Below are positions 47,108-58,462 of a stretch of DNA of 64,000 nt, in pieces. A model generated the notes under the pieces. That model searched no databases, was not told the DNA's origin, and saw only the letters and a program-made list of their open reading frames with translations. The translations under genes and the position numbers were made by a program. The number at the start of each line of letters is the position of its first letter. Position 1 is the first letter of the stretch. The stretch spans positions 62,229,636-62,293,635 of the forward strand of contig NC_133658.1 of assembly GCF_037893015.1 (NCBI RefSeq), given 5' to 3'. The stretch is from Macrotis lagotis (lineage: Eukaryota > Chordata > Mammalia > Peramelemorphia > Peramelidae).

Positions 47108-48480
47108 CCAGGTCCTTCCTAATTTTGAACTCAGGTACTCCTTGAGAAATCAACACCTCAGTTCTGGAATAAAAAAAATTTTGAAGGCGAAAGAGCCTAG
47201 CAGCAGCATCCAGACAATTTTCTCTCTTTATAGATTAGGAGATTGGACTAGAGAAGCTAAGAGCCTTGCCTAAGGATCACAAAGCAAGCCAATAGTAGTT
47301 ACAGTGAGGACAAGAATCCAAAGCACCTGACTTTGAGTCCATTTCCCTTTCCACCATTGCCACATTATCTTTCTGATATTTATTTTTAAGCTGTATGTTA
47401 GCCTGGACAGATGAACCCCAAGTTTCATATCTGGAATATGGGAGAACTAAGTCAGAAAAGAGATAAGAACACTTCTCTCTCTCCTACCTAAGCTGAAAAG
47501 AACTGATCCTGGGGTCTTTTCTTGGGTTGATTCCATACACAAACTTACAGCTCTGGAGTAAAGGACAGTATTCTTGCCTTAAGATAAAACCTGGAGCTAG
47601 CATCAATCTTCAATCCATTCTTGCCAGTGAAAACAAAACTGACCATCAAATACTCAGGAGCTCTTTCCTCCTAGCAGTAAACTCAGAAAGGCCACTTGAG
47701 GAAAGACCTCCTAACATGGAAAAAAGACTAGGGGGAAAGGAATAAGCATTTATGAAGCACCAACCATAAGCCCAGCACTATGCTAAACATTTGAGAATGT
47801 TATCTCATTGGATCCTTACAACAACCCTGGGAAGTAGCCTGATTCTTGTCCTCTGTTCCGGAAAACCAAAACCACATCACTATGCTAGAGACAAGTTACA
47901 GTGTGTCTGACTGTGGCTGATCAGACCAGAGAGCTCAGAAGGCTCTACCACAGGATGGGCACAAAGCATTAATGTAGGCCTGATTATGACTATCCCCATT
48001 TTATAGCTGATGTAAATGAGGCAGGCAAAAGTTAAATGATTAGACCAGGGTCACACACAGAGTATCTGACTAGGATTCCCAACTCCAAACCCAGCACTCT
48101 TTCCCATTGAACTACCCAGCTTACCTAATGTTAAGAAGCCCCCCTATAAATTTTAGATATAAAGGATTCCTAGGAACACTGAAGATTTGAGACTTTTATT
48201 CCTAGGTCCCTGACAAGAAATTATAACTCATTCTATCTGAAATCCTGAATAAAATCTTGTGATCATTGTCATGAAATCTAGAGAGGAGTCTGGAATTTAG
48301 ATATCACAGGATCACAAAACTAAGAGCTGGAAGGGACACCCTTACAGAACACCTAGTCTTCTGGTTCTTAACCTGAAACTAATGAACTTTTAAAATATTT
48401 TGATAACTTTATTTCAATTTAATTAATTCTTTATAATCCTGTGAATATTATGAGAAGTCTGTCAAAGCTATACAGGACAG

Positions 48481-48637
48481 GGGCGGCTACATGGCGCAGT
48501 GGATAGAGCACTGGTCTTGTAGTCAGGAGTACCTGAGTTCAAATCCAGCCTCAGACACGTAATAATTACCTAGCTGTGTGACCTTGGGCAAGTCACTTAA
48601 CTCCATTGCCTTGAAAAAAAAATCTAAAAAAAAAAGA
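48481..48637 (+). mobile_element. WSINE1-like SINE
   Basis: Plus-strand copy: 'gggcggctacatggcgcagt', 'gagttcaaatccagcctcag', 'taataattacctagctgtgt', then an A-rich tail. Confidence 0.92.
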
Positions 48638-48834
48638 TATCCAGGACCAAGGGAAGAAGACCCAAATTGAATCCAACTGTCATTTCACAAAAGAGACTTT
48701 GCCCTAGTCCCAGGAATTCCATTCTGGGTCCTCTGAGTCCAAATCTTGTGTGCTTTTCACTTTTCATACTCTTCTATTTATTCCCAACAGGTTGAGAACA
48801 GACAGATTGCTCTGTGGATGTCCACGCATTCTAG

Positions 48835-49060
48835 ATGGCTAGGAAAGGCAGCAGATAAAATATGGGCGATATGGCTCATGAATTCAAGAAATCCCGAATT
48901 CAAATTCTGTCACTGGCACTATATAGCTGAGTGTTTCTGGACAAGTTACTTCTCTGTTCCTCAGTTTCCTCATCTGTAAAATGAGGATACTAGTATCTCC
49001 TTCCCAAGGTTGTTGTGATGATCAAATAATCTAACATGTAAAATGCTGTGCAAAAGTTAA
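48835..49060 (+). mobile_element. MIR/CORE SINE
   Basis: Plus-strand order of 'gaattcaaattctgtcactg', 'cctcagtttcctcatctgta', 'ccaaggttgttgtgatgatc' and 'aaaatgctgtgcaaaagtta', matching MIR from the head to the 3' end. Confidence 0.75.
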
Positions 49061-50091
49061 AGTATTAACAATGTTAGCTTGAATATTCCCCTCATTGGAG
49101 CTAGAATCACTCAAGAGACAATCAATGAATGAGGAGGCTTAGTAATAAAAAAGCAATGCATTTGGTGAAGCACTGAGGAGAAAGTTTACCTTTAATTCAA
49201 AAGCTAAGATGTATATAGGGCACACAAGAAGGTCCTTTGTTCTATAACATATCCCAAAGGGGTTGATTTGCCAAGAGTTTAAGAAAACTGCTTTCACACC
49301 CAGGAATCCATCTTCTGATTTCAGGAACCAAGGCCACTTACCATATAGTACCCATGTTGGACTCTCTGGAGAACAAGCAGAATAGACTGATATTGCCTCC
49401 CCAGGCCAGAGAATGAACCTAATTTGTTCTCTATTTAGAGAATAGGGAATTGAGAAGGTAGGGATAAAAGAAAGTTCCCACTAATCTTCTGTTTCCATTC
49501 TCAGGTTCCAGGTCATAAGGATCAGACCCTCCCCCCCCCCAGTCAAATTCAAATAGAAACAATGAGTTTTTTTCATCCTGTTTGTTCTCTCTGGATTAAA
49601 TTATTCTTTAAGGTGGAGGGAGAGAAAAAAAATCATTGTAACTACAGGAAAAAATGCACTAATTGGAACTGATAACAAGGAAAAACAATACATAAAAATA
49701 AAAACCAGCAGAAACTTTCTTCTAAAGAATTCATCATCCTTCAGAATTTCTCCTCAGAAAATTCAGCATCCCTCCAGTCATACAGATTATGATTCCTATT
49801 AAGCAGATGAGGTAGAAAAGTGGAATGACTGAGACAATGGCGAGCCATGTGGAACCAGACTGGCCTAGCCTGTATTAGTAACACAGAGGCTCTCCAGTAA
49901 GAGCTTATCTTTCTAGGGGTGGTGTTAATTTCAATCAGATCAGGTCCAACCTATGCCAGAGGAGTCGTGGCATTACTAGAAGAAATAGGTAGATTTTTGT
50001 CATTTTAAACAAACAGAATCATCCAACAAAGGATAATAAGGCAATGACTAAAGTTAGTTACCACATCAAGAGTGATGATGAAGGGGCGGCT

Positions 50092-50232
50092 AGGTGGCGT
50101 AGTGGATAAAGCACTGGCCTTGGAGTCAGGAGTACCTGGGTTCAAATCCAGCTCAGACACTTAATAATTACCTAGCTGTGTGGCCTTGGGCAAGCCACTT
50201 AACCCCACTGCCTTGCAAAATTCTAAAAAAAA
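50092..50232 (+). mobile_element. WSINE1-like SINE
   Basis: Plus-strand copy beginning 'ggggcggctaggtggcgtag'. It is flanked by the exact duplication AGTGATGATGA (50081-50091 and 50233-50243), so it is comparatively recent. Confidence 0.94.
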
Positions 50233-50330
50233 AGTGATGATGAGTAAGGGTGGCCAGGACCAACTCTTCAAAGCTAATCTTGTAAATGAGGAAGCTCCTC
50301 CACGCCCCATTCAATGAAAACCAGTGACCT

Positions 50331-50435
50331 GGGTCTCAGACACTTAATAATTACCTAGCTGTGTGGCTTTAGGCAAGCCACTTAACCCCATTTGCCTTGC
50401 AAAAACCTAAAAAACAAAAACAAAAACAAACAAAC
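50331..50435 (+). mobile_element. 5'-truncated WSINE1-like SINE
   Basis: Only the body from 'ctcagacacttaataattac' to the tail (a long A/CAAA-rich stretch) is present. Flanks AAAACCAGTGACC and AAAAACAGTGACC form a target-site duplication, so the truncation happened at insertion. Confidence 0.88.
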
Positions 50436-51195
50436 AAAAAACAGTGACCAGCTAGCCCTGCGAGCAAAAGGAAATTATGGTATAACAGATTTAGAGCTAG
50501 AAGGATTATGAATATAAACTCATTTTGTAAATGAGGAAACTTGAGTTCAGAAGAGATTTGCTCATAGCCAGTCACACAAGTAGTTAAGTAGCAGATCCAG
50601 TATTGAAACAGGTCTTCTCATTTAAAATACAATGCTCCTTTTTAAGTCTTTAAAAGGGTGCCCTCCCCACTCCAAAAAAATTTTAAGTGGCAGAACCTAC
50701 ACTGGTTTCTAAGGCTACATAAGAGATGTTGATAAAATTAAAAGGGCTATATATCTATGGGTGCCTTTTATTACCTCCTGGTTTTAGCTACACCAAGTTG
50801 CCTCATAGGAGGACTCCTTCACTACAGAACTCAGAAAAACCTGACCAGTCAGGGTGCCCTAGCTGCTCATATCAGGAGACTTTGCTGGACTTGGAAAGAA
50901 CTAATTGATGAAATTCAGTCATCATACAAGTCCAAGGGAATGAAAGCCTGGCTTCAATCCATCTATCAGGTCACAGTGGAGAAGGAAAGTGATGTAAAGG
51001 ATCACTTTAACAGGCAGAGAAAAAGAGTGTAATGTGCATATCCCTTCACCAGTTACCATGTTACTGCCCAATAAATCAGATAAATACCAACTGGGAATTT
51101 AAAATTCTTAAGTCAAATTGACAGTACTTGGTATCCAAATGGATAAAATTAGTAAGGGTTCTGATTCAAACCCATAAATATTTATTAAGCACCTT

Positions 51196-51665
51196 GTATG
51201 TATGAGCAAGGAAGGGCAACTGGGTGGTGAAATGAATAGAAAGTACTGGGTCTAGAATCAAGAAAATCTAAGTTCAAATGTGACTAGCTGTGTGACCCAA
51301 GACCAGTCATTTAACGATGTTTAAATCCATTTGCAGGCAGCTAGGTGGCTCAGTGGACAGAGCACCGGCCCTGGAGTCAGGAGTACCTGAGTTCAAATCC
51401 GGCCTCAGATACGTAATAATCACCTAGCTGTGTGGCCTCGGGGAAGCCACTTAACCCCATTTGCCTTGCAAAAACTAAAAAAAAAAAAAAACCAAAAAAA
51501 AAAAAAACAAAGAGACCCAAATTAAATCTGTTTGCCTGAGTTTCCTTATCTGTTAAATAATCTGGAAAAGAAAAGGGCAACCCATATTTTCAAGAAAACC
51601 CCAAAAGCGGTCAAAAAAGAGCTGAATATGACTGACACCACTGAGCAACAATTCAACAATAAGCA
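51196..51665 (+). mobile_element. RTE-tailed SINE split by a younger SINE
   Basis: The head ('gaaagtactgggtctagaatc', 'gtgactagctgtgtgaccca') ends at about 51334. The tail ('cctgagtttccttatctgtt', 'aaaaccccaaaagcggtcaa', 'agctgaatatgactgacacc') resumes at about 51515. The gap is filled by the SINE at 51335-51514. Confidence 0.75.
51335..51514 (+). mobile_element. WSINE1-like SINE nested in the RTE-tailed SINE
   Basis: Plus-strand copy ('aggcagctaggtggctcagt', 'gagttcaaatccggcctcag') with a long A-rich tail. It is flanked by TTAAATCCATTTGC and TTAAATCTGTTTGC, a slightly diverged target-site duplication. Confidence 0.9.
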
Positions 51666-52079
51666 AGGCACTACAAGGCTCCTCAAAAATGGAATACTGG
51701 CTAAATAGTAATGCTTTTGGCAGGAACAGGGAAGTTAGAAGGAAAGGCAGGCTAAGGGGGAGAGGTAAGCAGCTGAGTTCTGGAAAGCCGGCTCACGAAT
51801 CAGATCTAGGTCCCAGTCCTATCTTGCTAAAAGGTCCAGAGGCCTCGGAGAAGTCCCTCCATCAGCCTGGCTCCCGACTGTAAAACGAGAGGGGTCTTTC
51901 ATGGGCCTTGCGGGTCGGGTCTCACCATTACAGCCCGGCTTCAGGTCCGGGCTCAGCACCTAAGCTCTAGAACTCACCTCTCTAGGATCTACAAAATTCG
52001 GGAGCTGGCCTAGCCCTCGACCCCGTCTGAGACCTCTGTGGCCCGGGAAACTCCCGGGATGGGGGTCGGAACCACCCAA

Positions 52080-53480
52080 GAGACGGGGTCTGAATGGCAG
52101 CTCCGCCCCGGGTGACCTTGGTCAGGGCTCCCGCCCCGGCCTCAGTTTCCTCGCCGAGGACACGAGAGAGGAATTGGAGAATGGCCACGTTGGCTCCCGC
52201 CGCTCCGGTGTGCGGTCACGCCGCGCCCCGGGGCATGCTCGGGTCGCACACACGCGCGCACACACGCACACGTACACACACGCACACATACACACACATA
52301 CACACATACACACACACACACGCACACGCACACGCGGGTCCAGGCCAGGCTAAGGGAAGCCCCCACTCCGCGGCCCCGGCCGGCCCCACCCCCACCCGGC
52401 GGGCCTGGCGGCCGGGCTGCTCGGGCCGGGGACCGCACAGGCGACCCCGGCCCGGGTCCCTCCAGCCCCCCCAGCCCCCGACCCCGGCCGCCTCCGCCCA
52501 GGCCGCGTGACTTTCTTCCGTCTCCCCAAGATCCGCCCCCCGGCCTGGGGGGCCTCGGCCACTCCCCGCACCCGGCCGGCCCCGGCCTCCCCGGCAGCCC
52601 CGGGGCCCGAAGCGAGCGGCCAGCCCGGCCCCGGGAGCCGGGGAGGGCGGGGGCCCCGCCGGGCCCGGCCGGAGGTCTCGAACGAGTGCCGGGGCGGGCG
52701 TGCGCCGGCCCCGGCGAGAGGAAGCGGGCGGTTCCCCAGGACCCGGCCCCTGCAGCCGAACAAGGCGTTGCACTCACCCGACTGGCGGGCACGATGGCAG
52801 CGGCGGCGGCGGCGACGGTGGCGGCAACCGAGCGCGGTCCCGGACCGACTGTCCCCCCCACCCCCCCACCTTCCCTCTCCCGCCCCGAGCCCGCGGTACT
52901 CTGGGAAACGCAGTGCGGCCGCGCTAGACTTGAGCCCGAGCCCGCGGGTGCCGAACTACACCTCCCGGCGTGCTGCGCGGCGCGGCCGGAACGCAGGCTC
53001 CCTACCCAGGAGATACGGGGAGGGAGCCGGAAGAGGCCAGGCGCGGCGCGACCCCGGGGCATTGTGGGGCAGCGGAGGACCTCGGGAACTTTCCGCCTTG
53101 GCGCCTTCCAGGAGTCGGTCCAAACTCCCGGAGCGCCGCGGAGGTCTGCAGCCCGGGCCACCCCGTGGCCTCAGGAGCCTCCCCGCCCCGGGCTCTGCCG
53201 GGGAAAGCCCATTCTAGTCCTTTGGGGGCGGCCGAAGGGCCACTCAAGCCCCCCATTTTGCAGTCGAGGAAACTGAGGCCGGCCGGTTCATTTCTTCAAG
53301 GTTGGCCAGCCGGCCCACGGCAGGATTGGGGTCCCCTCCGGTGCCGACGGCCGACCCCCAAGCCCCGAGCACGCTCTGGATGTGCGTCCGGTGCGGGGTG
53401 GGGGGCGCACAGGGGACGAAACTGCCCCAGGCCCCGTACCTACGTGTGGATGCGGATTGGAACCCAGCTCCACCCCCTGG
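52080..53480 (-). promoter_or_regulatory. NUTF2: NUTF2 CpG island, promoter and non-coding first exon
   Basis: CpG-dense island. A GTGAGTG donor (last exon base 52778) ends a non-coding first exon starting somewhere near 52900, which would splice across 16.4 kb to the acceptor at 36354-36355. There is no TATA box. ZNF143/THAP11-type elements lie at 52896-52915 (reverse: ACTGCGTTTCCCAGAGTACC), 52954-52979 (AACTACACCTCCCGGCGTGC and on) and 53059-53070 (reverse: CCCCACAATGCC). An old MIR-like remnant occurs near 53260-53330. Confidence 0.75.
52246..52336. repeat. (CA)n-rich alternating purine-pyrimidine repeat
   Basis: About 90 bases of imperfect CA/TG repeat with CG and TA interruptions, inside the NUTF2 CpG island about 450 bases into intron 1. 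It is pure alternating purine-pyrimidine and so could adopt Z-DNA. The Val/Cys-rich and Thr/His-rich open frames over it are artefacts of the repeat. Confidence 0.95.
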
Positions 53481-53619
53481 GTCACTGATCACGAGCGCTC
53501 CAGGACAGCCTTTGTGAACCTGGGCTCCCAACAGGGAGTTCAGCCTTGTTTGGGGGAAAAAACTAATCTCTAAGTGAAATGTATCACTTCTTTCAATTTT
53601 GATTTTAAAAAGTCAAGTA

Positions 53620-53737
53620 GCGGCGGCTAGATGGCACAGTGGATTGAGCACAGGCCCTGGAGTCAAGAGGACCCGAGTGCAAATGCGACCTCAGACAGCC
53701 ACTGAACCCCACTGCCTTAAAAAAAAAATTAAATCTG
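53620..53737 (+). mobile_element. WSINE1-like SINE with internal deletion
   Basis: It has the head 'gcggcggctagatggcacag' and body up to 'cctcagaca'. It then jumps directly to 'gccactgaaccccactgcct', so about 36 bases of the middle are absent. The duplication AAAAGTCAAGTAG / AAAAGTAAAGTAG (53607-53619, 53738-53750) is intact, so this is one insertion that lost or never had the middle. It lies at the outer edge of the NUTF2 CpG island. Confidence 0.88.
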
Positions 53738-53750
53738 AAAAGTAAAGTAG

Positions 53751-56700
53751 GAGTCCGTAGACTTCACTAAACTGCCAAAGAGGTCCAGAACACACACTTC
53801 CCTACATTTAGAGAATATAATAATTGGCTGGGAGACTCTGCTTCTATGTCAGTTGGGATACTTTGTGAACAGGAAATAATATGACCACCACTTCCTAAAA
53901 AGCAAATAAAGACTTTTTTCAATTTTGCAAGCTAGTAAAACCGAACGGATATTGGGAGATTTTCTATAATCTTCGCTAGCATAGAAGAGCCTACAGATAT
54001 CCAATGGGAAAGACTAAGGCCAACTGATGAATAATGTCCCTTCATTGCAGAGAATTCACCTCAAAGTCAGAAAGAATGTAAAGGGAAGCCTTGATCATTT
54101 GCCATAATAGGTAAAGCAGAGTATTTCTCCTAGTTTCCCTCTGAGATTCCTGCCCCCCCCAGTAAGTTTTAGTGCTAGAAGGTATCTGAAGATGATTTGA
54201 TCTAAATTCCTAATGTTACATATAACTGCACTTTCATAAATCACTTCGAAGTTTACAAATGGTTTCCCCACAACTCTGAGGTAAATGCAGTTAATTCAAA
54301 TATTAGCCCAGGTGAGGAAACAAGCTCAAAGGGAAGAAATGATTTGTTCCATGTCACTAAAGTCCAAGCAAGAAAAAGAAAAATTGCAGATCTACCTAAT
54401 TGCCTCCTATTTTCTCTTGTTAGTATCAATGCCGTCCAACCTAGGTCTTGAGGTCACAGCTATATTAAGGTAACAGCTGTGATGTTAATCTCCTTCCCTT
54501 GGTTCAAAAGAACTAGGAGTGGTCTTATCCAGAGTTTTCCTTATAAAGCCCTGGTGTAGGAGAGTAGGGCAAACAAGTCCCACCAGAGGTTAAACGTACA
54601 TAGGGAAATGACTGGACTGAGAATCCCCCCATCATCTATTCCATATTATTCCTTTCCTCTCCAAATTTCAGGAGAGGATAACATCAGAGACCAGGACTCC
54701 GTGACACCAAACTACTAGGCTATTAGGAGGCCTTGTGTCCTCTTCCCTTTACTAATCAGGGAGAAGGGCTTCTGGCAAAAGCAAAGTTAACAAGGAGAGA
54801 AATGTGCAGAGACAACAGTTTGTAGAGGCCCAGTAGTAGCAGAGGCTCATTCAATTCTTCCCTGGGTACTTCTCCCCACCAAGAGGATGAAGTGCCAAGG
54901 TTTTCCACAGACATGGAATATCAGAATTAGAAGCTATCTTGGAACACAGAATGTTAAGATTTGTAAAGAACTAATAGGCAAGACAGTATTTTTTACTGCA
55001 AAGAGCTACATCTGGAGCCAGAGTTGTGTTGTATTGGGTCTTGCTTCCTTGGTTCCTTTGACTCAACCTGATCTACGACATGAAGCTACTGAAGATAAAT
55101 AGCTCCCAAAGCCACTTTGTTTTTAGCAGAAGCATCTCAAGTGCCTAGATTAAACCAATAGCAAAGGGATTCATAAAACCAAGCAAGGGAACAAAAGGAA
55201 AAAGGATAAACTTGTGACATTTGGACACCCAGTTTGAACAGAAAATGCCATGAGGGTAAGAATGAGATAGTGAAGGTTGGAGCCTCAGACCCACAACAAA
55301 AGGATCAATTGCCTTTGCCCACCTACTACCCTGACTCCTTCCCCTCAACTCCCCTCTTTTGCTTATCACAAAAAGGCAGATATGTCAACTAGTCTTAGAA
55401 CTGGAAAGGTCCCTCTGTGAGATTAAACCAGTGAAGACAGGGCCCCACAGCACAAAAGTGGAGACATCCACTAGACTAGGCAGTGCTGCTGCTTCAGATA
55501 TCAGCTCTACATCCTTAGCACCAACTATCCAGATTCTGCTTAGAAATCTTTAATGATCTCTCCAGGCTGAGATTCCAAAGGCAAAAAAAGCTGTACAAGG
55601 AGGAGTGGGACACAAGCCTTTTGTTATTTAAAATGGAAAAAAAATCCAAAACTAAAATATTGGAATTCATTCCATCCAGAATTATCACTCACTCTCTTCT
55701 GCCACTGAGTCAACGCTTGCCTATATGTATGTATCCAAATGATCTATTAATAAGTTTTCCAACTAGAATTGCTAGGATGTTGAAAGGGCAGCAGAGAGAC
55801 AAAAAGAACCTAAAAGGAAGTTTCAGAGTAGCCACCACAGCTCTTCCTTCACACAGGCTTTCATTCCACCCTTCTACGCCCTACCCATTATCTAAAGGCA
55901 GGAAGATGAGATTAAAGAGCTGGAAGAGTCCTTGGAAGTCATCTAGCCCATCCCTCTCATTTGAGATGGGAAATAACAGACCAAGGGAGGGAAAGTGATT
56001 TGCCCCAGAACCTAGGGGGGGGGTAGGAGGGATAGGGATAGCAAGGAGTAGAACCAGGATTCAAAACTAGGTTCTCATCAACAAAGGTGTCAAACTAGCA
56101 TTAGTGCAGCAGGAATCAGATTAAAACATAAATGGGAAATACTTAAAACTTCAATAAAATATCGATGCAAACATTAATGTGTGGTTTTCTATGTAAAGCT
56201 GTGATCTGTAGAGAGCCTTCTGTACAGTTTAGTCTCTGCTTCTCCCCCCTCCCCCACTGTATTTTTTGACCACACTGCTTTATGGGATCCAAACCAAGGT
56301 TATTACTCTCCCAAATCCAGTGCTTTTCTCATATCCAACATCTTGCTCTTCATTTTACAGAAGTCATATTTTAAGTGAAAATAAGCAGAGGCTAAAACAA
56401 AAGAGATTTAACCCTCACCCAACTGAATTTCACAGTATTGATTTGTTTTTAAGATTAGAAATGAGGTTAAGCTTTTTGCTTTTTCTACAGGATTTTGCTT
56501 GCTAAGAATAAAAATGAGACCTGGGGCTCTCGTTCAGAATGACTTACTCAAAAAGGATATTTCAGATTTGATGAGGGTCAAAGGGGATAAGGTAATAGTT
56601 TAGAAATGACAAAAGTTTTATAGAAATGCAAGGAATTGCTGAAAGAACACCCTCATTCCCAGATGAACCCAGCTCTTCTAAATGCAAATCCAGTATAAAT

Positions 56701-57700
56701 TCCAGCTCTGACACTAAATGTGTGATTACAAATGTGTGATCAGGTCAGTTTTCTCCTCTGATAAATGAATTAATGCTTGTACTTTATGCCTCCCAGACAG
56801 GATTGCAGGGAGTTTTTCAAATCAAGGCCTTTTTAACTCTGGGACAGGGAAAGATCTACAGTCAAGATCAGGACCACACCTGACTGTCATAAAGGGTTGA
56901 AAGAAAATCAACAATAAAAGGCAATAAAGTAAAAAAGAAAATCTGCAACCATTTTGAAGTGGCTCTCCTGCCAGTTTCTCATTGAACAGAAAGCTAAAAG
57001 CTCAAATCAAAGCCCTTTCAGATCAAGGCCTACAGGTCTTCAGCCTCGGTTTCATTTGATCTTTCCTGTGGACTTCAGGCTCTTCTCTGTTAAAGGAAAA
57101 ACATAGGGAGAATGTTTGAAAAGCCCATAAATCTGTGAAGGACTTAGGTTACTTAAGAGTATACCTCCTCAGAGAAGACTGTTGAATGAGCAAAGCCAGG
57201 AGTTTGGAGAATAAAACACAGTTAGGATCCCAACCAGGGAAAAAAAGTCAAAGCCCTGACTACTGATTAGCCGGATAAGTCACCTTCTAAGAATAACTCT
57301 CATGTCTGTAGTAGTTTATGGTTTACAAACCACTTTCCTCACAATAACCTTGTGCAATATTTTAAACTAAAGCTTAAAGGGGAAGTAATTTGGGAAGAGG
57401 AAGCCACACACACCTAGTGTCAGCTGGAGTTTTAACCCATGACTGACTGACTTTAAGTCCAATGCTGTATGCCCTGTGGCAAAAGGCCTTTCCTCCCTTT
57501 TACCAAAAAATTTTTCTCCCTCTCTCTGTTGGAGTTCTGTTCTGAAATCCTCCAACACCATACCCCCAAGATGGACTGGGAATTCTATTCCCTATGCCAA
57601 ACGACCCTCCCATGAGACCTTTGGCATCTCTAGGTAATATTTAGGGTCCTAGTATAGAAACTTTTGTGGACAGATTCATCCCTCTTTAAAAATAAAAATC
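53751..57700. other. NUTF2-THAP11 intergenic DNA
   Basis: No gene recognised. Old MIR-like stretches occur near 54175-54400 (minus), 55895-56080 (minus) and 56660-56830 (plus). The 1.5 kb from 54480 to 55880 shows nothing recognisable. The short reading frames in this stretch lack any family signature or splice support. Confidence 0.5.
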
Positions 57701-57726
57701 CCCAAACCCAAATAAAAACCTTACAT

Positions 57727-57732
57727 TTTAAT
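57727..57732 (-). promoter_or_regulatory. THAP11: Candidate THAP11 polyadenylation signal (ATTAAA)
   Basis: Plus-strand tttaat reads ATTAAA about 730 bases past the THAP11 stop. That gives a 3' UTR close to the few hundred bases expected for this short mRNA. No better AATAAA was seen between it and the stop codon. Confidence 0.4.
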
Positions 57733-58462
57733 TTGCTTTGCCAAACAGGACACAGTGAAAACTTTAGTCTAATTGTACAGAAAATATAATTTTTTGTAAC
57801 CAGTAGCAAACATATCACCAGGACAGGTTTTTTTTTTTGGTTTAAAAAAAAAAAACCAAGTCCCTGGCAAATTGGGTCTACCTTAGAAAGGTTACCCAGC
57901 TCCCCCTTAAAAGACAAACTGCCAGCCAAGAAGATAGAGAGGGCAACATCCTGCTTACACCACCCAGAGAAACTTAATAGATCTGACTCCAGTTCATCTC
58001 TCCCCCCCCCATTGGAATCAGAGTCCAAAACTGGGATAGGAATAGGAAAAGCTGAAGGGAGGAGGAACAGGAGGAGGAGGAGGGGAATAAGCACTGGATG
58101 CTTCTTGGGACCCGGGTCCCAACTCTGCCTTTATCACTACACAGAAAGGGACCGTCTCCGATCAACTCCAAGGGCAAGTCCCCCGCATCTGCTTCCGGTA
58201 ACCCCTAAGGATGAGTTCCAAACAGTGATCGCTTTAAATCCTATGGTCATGAAAAGAGTTCCAGAAGCAGGGAGCGGGTCCGGGGCATACCAGCGGGCGT
58301 GCCCGATGCACAAAATGTGGGTGGGGGGCCCCGGCCCCCGCAGGCCCCCGCCCCCCCCAAAGTACAGTAACGTCAGAGTCTGAGGGCCAGGGGCGGCGAG
58401 CCAGGGTGGCCGGCCGGCCCCGGCCCAGTCCGGGGAGGGGGTGCCGGCGGCCCGGGCGGCCC

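Larger units (their letters stand above)
36354..52777 (-). other. NUTF2: NUTF2 intron 1 (16.4 kb), repeat-rich
   Basis: Intron between the non-coding first exon and coding exon 1. It holds nine WSINE1-like SINEs (40357, 42166, 43351, 45777, 46970, 48481, 50092, 50331 and 51335), three RTE-tailed SINEs (41586, 44765, 51196) and several MIR copies. One old solo LTR (44293-44683) is also present. I see nothing recognisable in about 36400-38200, 38330-40350 and 45900-46900 beyond short AT-rich runs. A 91-codon open frame at 50757-51032 is unexplained. Confidence 0.7.

Noticed and set aside
52142-53161. 339-codon minus-strand frame and several overlapping frames over the NUTF2 island
   Set aside because: Built from CpG-island sequence and a CA repeat (Val/Cys-rich run). 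NUTF2 exon 1 is non-coding here and splices out at 52778.
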